Positions 15,136 to 26,480 of a stretch of 64,000 nt of DNA are shown here, one piece after another. Source of the DNA: Pseudomonas sp. IAC-BECa141. Lineage in GTDB: Bacteria > Pseudomonadota > Gammaproteobacteria > Pseudomonadales > Pseudomonadaceae. The position numbers and the translations under genes are program-made. The stretch is from positions 1,984,001 through 2,048,000 of the forward strand of contig NZ_CP065410.1 in assembly GCF_020544405.1 (NCBI RefSeq). The letters are read 5' to 3'. Under the pieces are notes generated by a model. That model was not told where the DNA came from. It did no database searches and saw only the letters and a program-made list of their open reading frames with translations. Position 1 is the first letter of the stretch. The number at the start of each line of letters is the position of its first letter.

Positions 15136-15753
15136 GTGGAAATCGCCTGTCTTGATCTTGAAGGGGTGCTGGTGCCGGAAATCTGGATCGCCTTCGCCGA
15201 AAAAACCGGAATCGAATCGCTCAAGGCCACCACCCGGGACATTCCCGACTACGACGTGCTGATGAAGCAGCGCCTGCGCATCCTCGACGAGCATGGCCTG
15301 AAACTTTCGGACATTCAGGAAGTGATCGCCACCCTCAAGCCACTGGACGGCGCTGCGGAGTTCGTCAACTGGCTGCGCGAGCGGTTTCAGGTGGTGATTC
15401 TGTCGGACACCTTCTATGAGTTTTCCCAGCCGCTGATGCGTCAGCTGGGCTTTCCGACCTTGCTCTGTCACCGACTGATTACCGATGACACCGGGCGGGT
15501 GACGAGCTACCAGTTGCGTCAGAAAGATCCGAAGCGTCAGTCGGTTCTGGCCTTCAAGAGCCTGTATTACCGTGTAATTGCGGCGGGGGATTCCTATAAC
15601 GACACCAGCATGCTGGGCGAAGCGGATGCGGGGATTCTGTTCCATGCGCCGGATAACGTGATTCGCGAGTTTCCGCAGTTTCCGGCGGTGCATACGTTTG
15701 CCGAGTTGAAGCAGGAATTCCTCAAGGCTTCGAACCGCGACCTGACTTTGTAG
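15136..15753 (+). CDS. thrH: Phosphoserine phosphatase / homoserine phosphotransferase ThrH
   Basis: This 205-residue HAD-fold protein begins at a GTG (MEIACLDLEGVLVPEIW) behind a GGGAGT site. The motif I Asp pair is DLEGV, where Glu replaces the second Asp of the usual DxDGT; this is the ThrH hallmark. Further motifs are LSDTFYEFSQPLM and AAGDSYNDTSMLGEA. ThrH from P. aeruginosa hydrolyses phosphoserine and can transfer phosphate to homoserine. The gene is followed directly by a palindromic intergenic repeat. Confidence 0.93.
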   Translation: MEIACLDLEGVLVPEIWIAFAEKTGIESLKATTRDIPDYDVLMKQRLRILDEHGLKLSDIQEVIATLKPLDGAAEFVNWLRERFQVVILSDTFYEFSQPLMRQLGFPTLLCHRLITDDTGRVTSYQLRQKDPKRQSVLAFKSLYYRVIAAGDSYNDTSMLGEADAGILFHAPDNVIREFPQFPAVHTFAELKQEFLKASNRDLTL

Positions 15754-15762
15754 CAACCACAT

Positions 15763-15868
15763 GATCGTTCCCACGCTCTGCGTGGGAATGCCTCAATGGA
15801 CGCTCTGCGTCCGCTTTGGGACGCAGAGCGTCCCGGGCTGCATTCCCACGCGGAGCGTGGGAACGATC
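15763..15868. repeat. Palindromic intergenic repeat, GTTCCCACG family, unit R1
   Basis: Outer arms GATCGTTCCCACG...CGTGGGAACGATC enclose smaller hairpins (CCCACGCTCTGCGTGGG, GGACGC...GCGTCC, CCCACGCGGAGCGTGGG). It lies between convergent thrH and pabB. A partial copy of the right end recurs immediately downstream (about 15883-15898). Confidence 0.85.
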
Positions 15869-15908
15869 ACCGCAGTCGCCGCGACACGGGAACGATCAAG
15901 CGTCCTGG

Positions 15909-17252
15909 TCAGAGGTTCTGCAGGGTTTCGAGCAGCACTCTGACCTTGGTGATCGACTCCTGATACTCCGCCTGCCAGTCCGAATCGGCGACGATCCCGC
16001 CGCCGCCCCAGCAGCACACCTGTCCATCCTTTACCAGCAGACTGCGAATGGCGATGGAGCTGTCCATCTCGCCGCGCACGTCCAGGTACAGCAACGAACC
16101 GCAATACAAACCGCGTCGGGTCGGCTCCAGTTCGTCGATGATCTGCATCGCACGGATCTTCGGTGCGCCGGTGATCGAGCCGCCGGGGAAGCTGCCGGCG
16201 ATCAGGTCAAGAGCGTCGCGATCTTCCGCCAGCTCACCGGTCACGCTGCTGACCAGGTGATGCACGTTCGGATAACTTTCCAGGCTGAACAACTCCGGCA
16301 CCCGCACCGAGCCGATGCGGCAAGTGCGGCCCAGGTCGTTGCGCAGCAGGTCGACGATCATCAGGTTTTCCGCGCGATCCTTCGGGCTGGCCAGCAGTTC
16401 GGCAGCGTTCGCCGCGTCTTCGGCCGGGGTCGCGCCACGGGGGCGGGTGCCCTTGATCGGGCGGGTTTCCACCTGACGCTGGCTGACTTTAACGAAGCGC
16501 TCGGGCGACAGGCTCAACACCGCATTGCCGTCGGGCAGGCTCTGAAATCCTGAAAACGGTGTCGGGCAGGCTTCGCGCAATTTGCAGTAGGCCAGCCATG
16601 GATCGCCCTGGCACGGTGCGCGGAAACGTTGAGCGAAGTTGACCTGATAGCAGTCGCCGGCCTGGATGTAATGCTGGATGCGCTCGAATGCCTGACGGTA
16701 TTCATCGGCCGAAAGATCGGCTGCCATCGGGTTGTTGAGCTTGAACGGGGTCAGAGCGGTGCTTGCCGGTTGGCTGAATACATCGATCAGCCGCTGTTTC
16801 TCGCTGGCGCTGACAGAGGGGTGAAACACCAATTGGCTGGTGGCCGATTGGTGATCGCTGATCAAGGCCCAGTCGTACAGACCAAAACGTGCATCGGGCA
16901 GTTGCAGGTCATCCCGGGCCTGGCTCGGCAGGTTTTCCAGATGCCGACCGAAGTCGTAGCTCAGGTAACCGATCAGGCCGCCAGCGAAGGGCAATTCGTA
17001 CCCGTCGGGCAATTGCGCTTCGCCCAATCGGGTCAGATTGTCCCGCAGACGTTGCAGGAAATGGTCGCCGCGCTCGTCCGGCAAAACCGCCAGCTGTTCC
17101 AGCGGCCAGGCACTGAGCAGGTCATAACGGCCACGGTCGGCACTCGGCCGGCCACTGTCGAGCAGCACGGCGCCGGGCGCGTGGCGGACGGCCGCGAAAT
17201 AGTCGGCGGGGTTGGCGCGGTAGGGCAGCGGGTGTACGGAACAGGTCAACAT
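15909..17252 (-). CDS. pabB: Aminodeoxychorismate synthase component I
   Basis: The 447-residue enzyme aminates chorismate with ammonia from PabA to make 4-amino-4-deoxychorismate for folate. The N-terminal part (about 1-140) is the TrpE/PabB N-domain, and the rest is the chorismate-binding domain with GDCYQVNFAQRF, PERFVKV, ETRPIKGTRPRG, the EN(L)MIVDLLRNDLGR segment and SFPGGSITGAPKIRAMQII. The last motif carries PabB-like features. The frame is open to 17423, but that part is read out of a repeat-flanked region; the ATG at 17252 begins the conserved protein (MLTCSVHPLPYRANP). It is flanked by two copies of the same palindromic repeat. Confidence 0.93.
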   Translation of the reverse strand: MLTCSVHPLPYRANPADYFAAVRHAPGAVLLDSGRPSADRGRYDLLSAWPLEQLAVLPDERGDHFLQRLRDNLTRLGEAQLPDGYELPFAGGLIGYLSYDFGRHLENLPSQARDDLQLPDARFGLYDWALISDHQSATSQLVFHPSVSASEKQRLIDVFSQPASTALTPFKLNNPMAADLSADEYRQAFERIQHYIQAGDCYQVNFAQRFRAPCQGDPWLAYCKLREACPTPFSGFQSLPDGNAVLSLSPERFVKVSQRQVETRPIKGTRPRGATPAEDAANAAELLASPKDRAENLMIVDLLRNDLGRTCRIGSVRVPELFSLESYPNVHHLVSSVTGELAEDRDALDLIAGSFPGGSITGAPKIRAMQIIDELEPTRRGLYCGSLLYLDVRGEMDSSIAIRSLLVKDGQVCCWGGGGIVADSDWQAEYQESITKVRVLLETLQNL

Positions 17253-17369
17253 GGGCGGGGCAGATCGGCCATCGAGGCGGGGAGGGGATTGTAGTCCCCT
17301 CCGGGAATGGCTCCTAGAGGGGATGTCGTGGATTGGCAGATTGGCGGCAGGTATCGCGCTCGATCGCTT

Positions 17370-17473
17370 GATCGTTCCCACGCTCTGCGTGGGAATGCAT
17401 CCCGTGACGCTCCGCGTCACCATGGACGCGGAGCGTCCATGGTGGCGTTACCACGCGGAGCGTGGGAACGATC
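17370..17473. repeat. Palindromic intergenic repeat, GTTCCCACG family, unit R2
   Basis: Complete unit with GATCGTTCCCACG...CGTGGGAACGATC outer arms and an inner GACGCTCCGCGTC / GACGCGGAGCGTC pair. It separates pabB from the ATP-grasp gene. Confidence 0.85.
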
Positions 17474-17483
17474 ATGAACGATG

Positions 17484-18470
17484 TCAGCCTTCGACCGCCG
17501 GAACATGCCCAAACAACTCCTGAGCAAACGCCACGCGCTCTTCAACCGACTCCGTCACCCCGCGCGCCTTGAGCTCTTCCAGATGCGCTTCCACCGCATG
17601 GGTGCGTAACGTCAGGCCGCAATCATTGGCAATCTGAATGTTCAGCCCCGGCCGCGCATTCAGCTCCAGAATCAGCGGGCCTTTTTCCTGATCCAGCACC
17701 ATGTCCACGCCGATGTAACCCAGGCCACACAGCTCATAGCAACCGGCCGCGAGCTTCATGAAACCGTCCCAGTAGGGCAGTTGCACGCTGTCCACCGCGT
17801 TGGTGGTGTCCGGGTGTTTGGTGATGATGTTGTTCAGCCACGTACCGCGCAGGGTCAGGCCGGTAGCCAGGTCGACGCCGACGCCGATGGCGCCCTGGTG
17901 CAGGTTGGCCTTGCCGCCGGATTGACGGGTCGGCAGGCGCAGCATCGCCATCACCGGGTAACCCATCAGCACGATGATGCGGATGTCCGGCACGCCTTCG
18001 TAGCTGATGCTTTTGAAGATCTGGTCCGGGGTCACCCGATATTCGATCAGCGCCCGATCGCGATGGCCGCCCAGCGAATACAGACCGGTGAGGATGCTGG
18101 AGATATGATGCTCCAGCTCTTCATGGGCAATGATCTTGCCCGACACCGTGCGATAGCGGCCCTCGAAACGGTCGGCGACCACGATGATGCCGTCACCGCC
18201 GGCACCCTGGGCCGGCTTGATCACGAAGTCGTTGCGCCCGCCGATGATCTCGCCGAGCTTGTCGATTTCCTTCTCCGTGGAAATCACGCCATACAGTTCC
18301 GGCACGTGAATGCCGGCCTTGATTGCGCGTTCCTTGGTGATGATCTTGTCATCGACGATCGGGTACAGGCTGCGCTTGTTGTACTTGAGCACGTAGTCGG
18401 CGTTACGCCGATTGATGCCCATGATGCCCCGGGCTTCCAGGGCCTTCCAGGTCTTCCAGAAACCGAACAT
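17484..18470 (-). CDS. ATP-grasp ligase of the alpha-L-glutamate ligase (RimK-like) type
   Basis: A 328-residue ATP-grasp protein. ATP-binding features include the FVIKPAQGAGGDGIIVV Gly-rich loop (about residues 87-103), acidic metal ligands in YIGVDMVLDQ and LILELNARPGLNIQ. RimK-type enzymes attach amino acids to carboxyl groups of proteins or small molecules; the substrate here is not known. It is the last gene of a three-gene cassette with an inactive-transglutaminase membrane protein (TGATG overlap) and a retropepsin-like protease. Comparative-genomics work on amidoligases proposed that this combination makes and cleaves a peptide or amide-linked compound at the membrane. No experimental role is claimed here. 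Confidence 0.85.
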   Translation of the reverse strand: MFGFWKTWKALEARGIMGINRRNADYVLKYNKRSLYPIVDDKIITKERAIKAGIHVPELYGVISTEKEIDKLGEIIGGRNDFVIKPAQGAGGDGIIVVADRFEGRYRTVSGKIIAHEELEHHISSILTGLYSLGGHRDRALIEYRVTPDQIFKSISYEGVPDIRIIVLMGYPVMAMLRLPTRQSGGKANLHQGAIGVGVDLATGLTLRGTWLNNIITKHPDTTNAVDSVQLPYWDGFMKLAAGCYELCGLGYIGVDMVLDQEKGPLILELNARPGLNIQIANDCGLTLRTHAVEAHLEELKARGVTESVEERVAFAQELFGHVPAVEG

Positions 18471-20005
18471 CAGCCGTCAGCCTTCTTCAGGAATGCCTTG
18501 AAACGCACCAGCTCGGTCAGGCGATAACCGCGGTAGCGACCCATGGCCAGCATGAAGCCCACCAGAATCAGCAGGATCGCCGGGAAGGTGAATACGAAGT
18601 ACACCAGTTCCGGAACAGTCATGATCAGGTGCGCCAGGGACGCCGCGAAAAGCGTGCCGATCGCCACTTTCATGGCATGGCTGGCGCCGCGTTCTTCCCA
18701 GGTGATCGACAGGCGCTCGATGGTCATGGTCAGAATCACCATCGGGAACAGCGCTACCGACAGACCGCGCTCGAGTCCGAGCTTGTGACTGAACAGGCTG
18801 ATCGCCGCAATCAGCACCACCACGAAGGTCAGCACCACCGACAGGCGCGGCAGCATTTGCAGCTTCAAATGTTCCAGATACGAACGCAGTGACAAACCAA
18901 GCGCGGTGATCACGGTAAACAGCAGGATGCCGAAGCCCAACTGCGTCTCGCGGAAGGCCAGGGCGATCAGCACCGGCGTGAACGTGCCGAGGGTCTGCAG
19001 GCCGATCAGGTTGCGCAGGATCAGGATCACCAGCACGCCGATCGGGATCATCACCATGATCATGAAGGTCTGCTGGGTTTGCAGCGGCAGGCCGTACAGC
19101 GAGTATTCAAGGAAGTTGGCGTCGGTGTTTTCGTCGGTCAGCTTGGCCAGACGAATCGCGTTCATCTCGCTGTTGTTCAGGCTGAAGGTCACGTTGGCTT
19201 TCTTGCCGCCGTCGACGGTGATCAGGTTTTCATCACCGCTCCACCACAGCAGCCGGTCAGTCGGCAGGCCTTGCTCGCCGGTTTCCGGGTTGAAGTACAG
19301 CCAGTCGGTGCCGTTGAAGCTGCGCAGCCACAGTTCAGGGGTTTGCGGTTGATCGGCGACGAGGCGGATGGTGTGGACTTTTTCCACCGGCACGTGGGCG
19401 ATGGACAGCAGCAGTTCGACGATTTTGGCTTTGTGCGGCGTCGACGGATCGCCGGCCAGCAGCAGTTTCACGTTGTCGTCGTTGACGTTGTTGACGCGTT
19501 TGATCGCTTCGCCAATGAAGGTCTCGACGTCGGCCGAGTGTTGACGGATCGGGGCGAGCAGGGCTTCGGCGGCGATCTTTTCCGGGCCTTCGATGGCCAT
19601 GCTGTCGCGGAACGTCGGGCCCTTGATCTTGGTTTTTTCAGCGGTGTAACGCTTGGTCAGCACCAGACGGTAATAAAGGGTCTGGTTGCCCTTGGCCCGG
19701 CGTGCCGACCACGTGACCTTGCGGTTGCCGTCGACCCGGTTGACCGCCACGCCGTAATTGTTGGAGATAAAGCTTTCATTGAGGCTGACGTAATCGCGGC
19801 TAAGGGGCGGCACGAACATCTGGATCTTCACCGGATCCTTGGTGCTGGCGACGAACTCGACCTTGGCGTCGATGTTCCACAAGTCGTCGGTGGCGTCTTC
19901 GGTCACCGGAATGCCGAGCACGAAAATCTGATAGGCCGTAACCGAAACGCCCAGCAACACCAGGATGGTGATCAAGACTTTCAGGTGGAAGGTTAGAGAA
20001 CGCAT
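18470..20005 (-). CDS. Inactive transglutaminase-like protein with seven membrane helices
   Basis: A 511-residue inner-membrane protein. One N-terminal helix (LKVLITILVLLGVSVTAYQIF) is followed by a periplasmic domain of about 240 residues related to transglutaminases without an evident Cys-His-Asp triad, and then about seven hydrophobic helices from residue 300 onwards. This matches the paired Transglut_i_TM and 7TM_transglut domains. The next gene, the ATP-grasp ligase, overlaps it by one base (TGATG), implying translational coupling; the protease gene ends only five bases upstream. It may present or transport the product of the ligase. Function is inferred from context only. Confidence 0.85.
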   Translation of the reverse strand: MRSLTFHLKVLITILVLLGVSVTAYQIFVLGIPVTEDATDDLWNIDAKVEFVASTKDPVKIQMFVPPLSRDYVSLNESFISNNYGVAVNRVDGNRKVTWSARRAKGNQTLYYRLVLTKRYTAEKTKIKGPTFRDSMAIEGPEKIAAEALLAPIRQHSADVETFIGEAIKRVNNVNDDNVKLLLAGDPSTPHKAKIVELLLSIAHVPVEKVHTIRLVADQPQTPELWLRSFNGTDWLYFNPETGEQGLPTDRLLWWSGDENLITVDGGKKANVTFSLNNSEMNAIRLAKLTDENTDANFLEYSLYGLPLQTQQTFMIMVMIPIGVLVILILRNLIGLQTLGTFTPVLIALAFRETQLGFGILLFTVITALGLSLRSYLEHLKLQMLPRLSVVLTFVVVLIAAISLFSHKLGLERGLSVALFPMVILTMTIERLSITWEERGASHAMKVAIGTLFAASLAHLIMTVPELVYFVFTFPAILLILVGFMLAMGRYRGYRLTELVRFKAFLKKADG

Positions 20006-20010
20006 GGAAA

Positions 20011-20547
20011 TTACTCGGCGGTATGAGCGGCGATGGTGCAGGCGGGTTTGCCGGCAGCGTATTTAAGACTGGGATCGACCAGCGCATCGAAGCGTTTCAG
20101 CGCCTCGGAGCCAATCAAAAGCGGGTATTGGAACGCACTACGGTCGGTCAGGTTCACTTCGATGCTGCGCATTGCCGAACCCATGCAGATGTCCAGCTCG
20201 ATCACCGGGCGGGCGGTGTACTTCTTGCCTTCTTCCGGGTCGTAGTCGCCGGCGCGGCGCTTGATCTTGCTGACCCGGGCCAGCGGCCGTTCGATCGGGT
20301 GCGAATGCGCGGCGTCGATGGCCAGGTAGAAACGTACCCAGGACTCGCCGTTGCGCTTGAAGCGTTTAATGTCGCGGGCGCTCAGGGAGGCGGTTTTCGC
20401 CCCGGTGTCGAGTTTCGCCGCCACTTCCAGGTTGATCCCGTCGAGGGCAGCGTATTCGTTGAGGCCGTACACGGTCTTTTCCCCCGCCGCAGCAAGGCCG
20501 GGCAGGCAAAACAATGCAAAGAATGTGGGGAAGGGCTTGAGTCTCAT
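20011..20547 (-). CDS. Retropepsin-like aspartyl protease (annotated elsewhere as ATP-dependent zinc protease, RimB-like)
   Basis: The 178-residue protein has a signal peptide (MRLKPFPTFFALFCLPGLAAAG) and the retropepsin signature KLDTGAKTASLSA with the catalytic Asp, followed by the second conserved part PLLIGSEALKRFDALVDPS. The database name zinc protease is misleading: the fold is that of a pepsin-like half-protease that would dimerise. The location should be periplasmic. An ATG at 20547 is preferred over 20589 because it starts the signal peptide and follows AGGA. It is the first gene of the cassette with the transglutaminase-like and ATP-grasp genes. Confidence 0.8.
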   Translation of the reverse strand: MRLKPFPTFFALFCLPGLAAAGEKTVYGLNEYAALDGINLEVAAKLDTGAKTASLSARDIKRFKRNGESWVRFYLAIDAAHSHPIERPLARVSKIKRRAGDYDPEEGKKYTARPVIELDICMGSAMRSIEVNLTDRSAFQYPLLIGSEALKRFDALVDPSLKYAAGKPACTIAAHTAE

Positions 20548-20760
20548 AAATCCTGGCGAGCAGCGTTCCGTTTCTCGGTTCAGGGCCATGGCATCAGGAA
20601 ATCCTGTCTGCCCATGCGCCTTCGTGTGCCTATCAGCTTTTTATGACAAGCCGTGCAAATGACTCGCAAATGCGGGCGGCATTCTAGCACGGTGGTTTTA
20701 TGGCGCCAGCGCCGGGACCGGTCTATAACCCTTGGGGTTGATTTGAAGGCTTGTTAGACG

Positions 20761-20845
20761 ATTGTCGACAATCTCGATTTATCCTTTGACTGATGCGGGT
20801 TGATTCGCTAGTTTTTGCCGCATTGGATTTGAAGGTGTCGACAAT
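20761..20845 (+). promoter_or_regulatory. Promoter of the prp operon flanked by two GntR operators
   Basis: ATTGTCGACAAT (20761-20772) is a perfect palindrome. A second copy of its core, GTGTCGACAAT (20835-20845), ends right at the GntR start codon and covers its ribosome-binding site. Between them lie TTGACT (20786-20791) and TAGTTT (20809-20814), 17 bases apart. This layout fits autoregulation and repression of the whole operon by the GntR protein. Confidence 0.7.
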
Positions 20846-21571
20846 ATGCTGGATCAACTCGATCCCCCGGTGATCAATGGCGACGACTCCGAGACGCTCT
20901 CGGAAAACGTCTTCCGGCGCATTCAGGCGGCCATCGTCAAAGGTGAGATCGCTCCGGGCAGCAAGATCTCCGAGCCGGAACTGGCGCGCACCTATGGCAT
21001 CAGCCGTGGGCCGCTGCGCGAAGCGATCCATCGTCTGGAAGGCCAGCGTCTGCTGGTGCGCGTACCGCACGTCGGTGCGCGGGTGGTGTCGCTCAGCCAT
21101 GCCGAATTGCTCGAACTCTACGAAATCCGCGAATCCCTCGAAGGCATGGCCTGCCGTCTGGCGGCCGAACGCATGAGCGTCGAAGAAATCGACGAACTGC
21201 GCCGGGTGCTGGAAACCCATGAGCGCGACGCGGCGTTTCAGGCCGGCGTCGGTTACTACCAGCAGGAAGGCGACTTCGACTTCCACTACCGGATCATCCA
21301 GGGCAGCGGCAACCGCACCCTCACGCAAATGCTCTGCGGCGAGCTCTACCAGCTGGTGCGCATGTACCGCATCCAGTTTTCCACCACGCCCAACCGCCCG
21401 CGCCAGGCCTTTGCCGAACACCACCGGATTCTCGATGCCATCGCCGACCGTGACGGCGAGCTCGCGGAATTGTTGATGCGCCGTCACATCGGCGCCTCGA
21501 AACGCAACATCGCCCGTCACTACCAGGACGGCGCCGACAATAAGACAGCCACTGAACGAGGTGAGTCATGA
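20846..21571 (+). CDS. pmiR: GntR-family (FCD) regulator of the methylcitrate operon, PmiR-like
   Basis: A 241-residue regulator with an N-terminal winged helix ([21 protein letters not shown]) and a helical C-terminal FCD effector domain (about residues 95-225) with metal-binding histidines (FHYRI, HHRIL). In P. aeruginosa the homologue next to prpB responds to 2-methylisocitrate; I infer the same role from position and similarity. It is the first gene of the prp operon and overlaps prpB by four bases (ATGA). Its promoter region holds two TGTCGACA-core palindromes. Confidence 0.85.
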   Translation: MLDQLDPPVINGDDSETLSENVFRRIQAAIVKGEIAPGSKISEPELARTYGISRGPLREAIHRLEGQRLLVRVPHVGARVVSLSHAELLELYEIRESLEGMACRLAAERMSVEEIDELRRVLETHERDAAFQAGVGYYQQEGDFDFHYRIIQGSGNRTLTQMLCGELYQLVRMYRIQFSTTPNRPRQAFAEHHRILDAIADRDGELAELLMRRHIGASKRNIARHYQDGADNKTATERGES

Positions 21572-22458
21572 GTTCCAACAAGAGCACCCCAGGCCAGCGT
21601 TTCCGCGATGCGGTCGCCAGCGAACATCCGCTGCAAGTGGTCGGGGCGATCAACGCCAACCACGCGCTGCTGGCCAAGCGCGCCGGTTTCAAGGCGATTT
21701 ACCTGTCGGGTGGCGGGGTGGCTGCCGGCTCCCTCGGCGTACCGGACCTGGGCATCACCGGCCTGGATGACGTACTGACCGACGTGCGCCGCATCACCGA
21801 TGTCTGCGACCTGCCGCTGCTGGTAGACGTGGACACCGGTTTCGGCGCCTCGGCGTTCAACGTGGCCCGCACCGTGAAGTCGATGATCAAGTTCGGCGCG
21901 GCGGCGATTCACATCGAAGACCAGGTCGGCGCCAAGCGCTGCGGCCACCGCCCCAATAAAGAGATCGTGACCCAGCAGGAAATGGTCGACCGCATCAAGG
22001 CCGCCGTCGATGCCCGCACCGACGACAGCTTCGTGATCATGGCCCGCACCGACGCGTTGGCCGTTGAAGGTCTGGAATCGGCACTGGATCGCGCTGCCGC
22101 GTGCATCGAGGCCGGTGCCGACATGATCTTCCCGGAAGCCATCACTGAACTGGAGATGTACAAGCTGTTCGCCAGCCGTGTGAAAGCGCCGATCCTGGCC
22201 AACATCACCGAATTCGGCTCGACGCCGCTGTACACCACCGAGCAGCTTGCGGGAGCAGATGTGTCGCTGGTGCTGTACCCGCTGTCGGCGTTCCGCGCGA
22301 TGAACAAGGCTGCGGAAAACGTCTACACCGCGATCCGCCGCGACGGCACTCAGCAGAATGTCATCGACACCATGCAGACTCGCATGGAGCTCTACGATCG
22401 CATCGATTACCACACCTTCGAGCAGAAGCTCGACGCGTTGTTTGCGGCGAAGAAGTAA
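21568..22458 (+). CDS. prpB: Methylisocitrate lyase
   Basis: The 296-residue enzyme cleaves 2-methylisocitrate to pyruvate and succinate in the last step of the methylcitrate cycle. Conserved parts are [19 protein letters not shown], the Mg-binding VDVDTGFG, the active-site loop [10 protein letters not shown] with the catalytic Cys, and [13 protein letters not shown]. It is translationally coupled to the GntR gene upstream (4-bp overlap) and followed 43 bases later by prpC. Confidence 0.96.
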   Translation: MSSNKSTPGQRFRDAVASEHPLQVVGAINANHALLAKRAGFKAIYLSGGGVAAGSLGVPDLGITGLDDVLTDVRRITDVCDLPLLVDVDTGFGASAFNVARTVKSMIKFGAAAIHIEDQVGAKRCGHRPNKEIVTQQEMVDRIKAAVDARTDDSFVIMARTDALAVEGLESALDRAAACIEAGADMIFPEAITELEMYKLFASRVKAPILANITEFGSTPLYTTEQLAGADVSLVLYPLSAFRAMNKAAENVYTAIRRDGTQQNVIDTMQTRMELYDRIDYHTFEQKLDALFAAKK

Positions 22459-22501
22459 GCCGCAACCGTACTCCCTAATAAATTCAAGATTGGAGACAAC
22501 A

Positions 22502-23629
22502 ATGGCTGAAGCAAAAGTACTCAGTGGCGCCGGGCTCCGGGGCCAGGTTGCCGGGCAAACCGCACTGTCCACCGTGGGCCAGGCCGGTGCCGGGCTGACC
22601 TATCGCGGCTATGACGTGCGCGAACTGGCGGCAGACGCACAATTTGAAGAAGTAGCGTACCTGCTGCTCTACGGAGAGCTGCCGACCCAGGCACAACTCG
22701 CCGACTATCAAGGCAAACTGAGCAAGCTGCGCGACCTGCCGCAAGCGCTGAAAGAAGTGCTGGAACGCATCCCCGCCGACGCCCACCCGATGGACGTGAT
22801 GCGTACCGGTTGCTCGTTCCTGGGCAACATCGAGCCGGAGAAAGACTTCTCCGAGCAACGCGACAAGACCGACCGCCTGCTGGCCGCGTTCCCGTCGATC
22901 ATGTGCTACTGGTATCGCTTCAGCCACGACGGCAAACGCATCAATTGCGTGACGGACGAGCCGTCCATCGGCGGCCACTTCCTGCACCTGCTGCACGACA
23001 AGAAACCGAGCGAACTGCACGTCAAAGTGATGAACGTGTCGCTGATCCTCTACGCCGAGCACGAATTCAACGCCTCGACCTTCACCGCTCGGGTGTGTGC
23101 TTCGACCCTGTCCGATCTGTACTCGTGCATCACGGCAGCCATCGGCTCGCTGCGCGGCCCGCTGCACGGCGGCGCCAACGAAGCGGCGATGGAAATGATC
23201 GAGCGCTTCTCGTCGCCGGAAGAGGCGATCAAAGGCACCCTCGGCATGCTCGAGCGCAAGGACAAGATCATGGGCTTCGGCCACGCGATCTATAAGGACA
23301 GCGATCCGCGCAACGAGGTGATCAAGGGCTGGTCGAAAAAACTCGCCGACGAAGTGGGCGACAAGGTGTTGTTCCCCGTTTCCGAAGCCATCGACAAGAC
23401 CATGTGGGAGCAGAAGAAACTGTTCCCCAACGCCGACTTCTACCATGCCTCGGCGTACCACTTCATGGGCATCCCGACCAAGCTGTTCACCCCGATCTTC
23501 GTCTGCTCGCGCCTGACCGGCTGGGCGGCGCACGTGTTCGAACAGCGCGCCAACAACCGCATCATCCGTCCAAGCGCCGAGTATGTAGGCGTCGAACAGC
23601 GCAAGTTCGTGCCAATCGAACGTCGCTGA
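22502..23629 (+). CDS. prpC: 2-methylcitrate synthase
   Basis: The 375-residue enzyme condenses propionyl-CoA with oxaloacetate. It belongs to the short citrate-synthase branch and has the active-site histidines in GPLHGGANEAAM and MGFGHAIYKDSDPRN, plus the catalytic Asp region NADFYHASAYH. The start at 22502 follows a GGAGA site and gives the normal family length; the frame runs open through the end of prpB. A REPIN-type repeat separates it from acnD. Confidence 0.96.
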   Translation: MAEAKVLSGAGLRGQVAGQTALSTVGQAGAGLTYRGYDVRELAADAQFEEVAYLLLYGELPTQAQLADYQGKLSKLRDLPQALKEVLERIPADAHPMDVMRTGCSFLGNIEPEKDFSEQRDKTDRLLAAFPSIMCYWYRFSHDGKRINCVTDEPSIGGHFLHLLHDKKPSELHVKVMNVSLILYAEHEFNASTFTARVCASTLSDLYSCITAAIGSLRGPLHGGANEAAMEMIERFSSPEEAIKGTLGMLERKDKIMGFGHAIYKDSDPRNEVIKGWSKKLADEVGDKVLFPVSEAIDKTMWEQKKLFPNADFYHASAYHFMGIPTKLFTPIFVCSRLTGWAAHVFEQRANNRIIRPSAEYVGVEQRKFVPIERR

Positions 23630-23669
23630 ATGGTGGGCTGACCTGGAGCTTGAGAACACCGATACACCC

Positions 23670-23759
23670 TGTGGGAGCGAGCTTGCTCGCGATTGCGGTA
23701 CATCAGTCGACATCAGTGTTGAATGTCAGTCCGCTTTCGCGAGCAAGCTCGCTCCCACA
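23670..23759. repeat. REPIN-type inverted repeat, GTGGGAGC family, unit Q1
   Basis: TGTGGGAGCGAGCTTGCTCGCGA and its inverted copy TCGCGAGCAAGCTCGCTCCCACA flank about 45 bases. It lies inside the prp operon between prpC and acnD and could affect the relative message level of the two parts. Confidence 0.88.
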
Positions 23760-23831
23760 AGGGGCTGTGTGAATCTTGAGACCCGTGCCAGGCCCCACCT
23801 TTTTGTTATCACCGTGACCGAGTCCTGACCG

Positions 23832-26426
<2,595 letters not shown>

Positions 26427-26480
26427 ATCAGTTAGTGCGAGCGCGGGTCGGTAGACCCGCGTTTGCGGATAAGGAGCACC

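Noticed and set aside
15763..17473. The repeated CCCACG hairpins could be read as a CRISPR array
   Set aside because: Units are about 105-bp symmetric palindromic elements, single copies spread over tens of kb, without regular spacers or cas genes.
23670..23759. REPIN between prpC and acnD taken as insertion sequence end
   Set aside because: No transposase gene or target duplication; the structure is the standard REP doublet of Pseudomonas.
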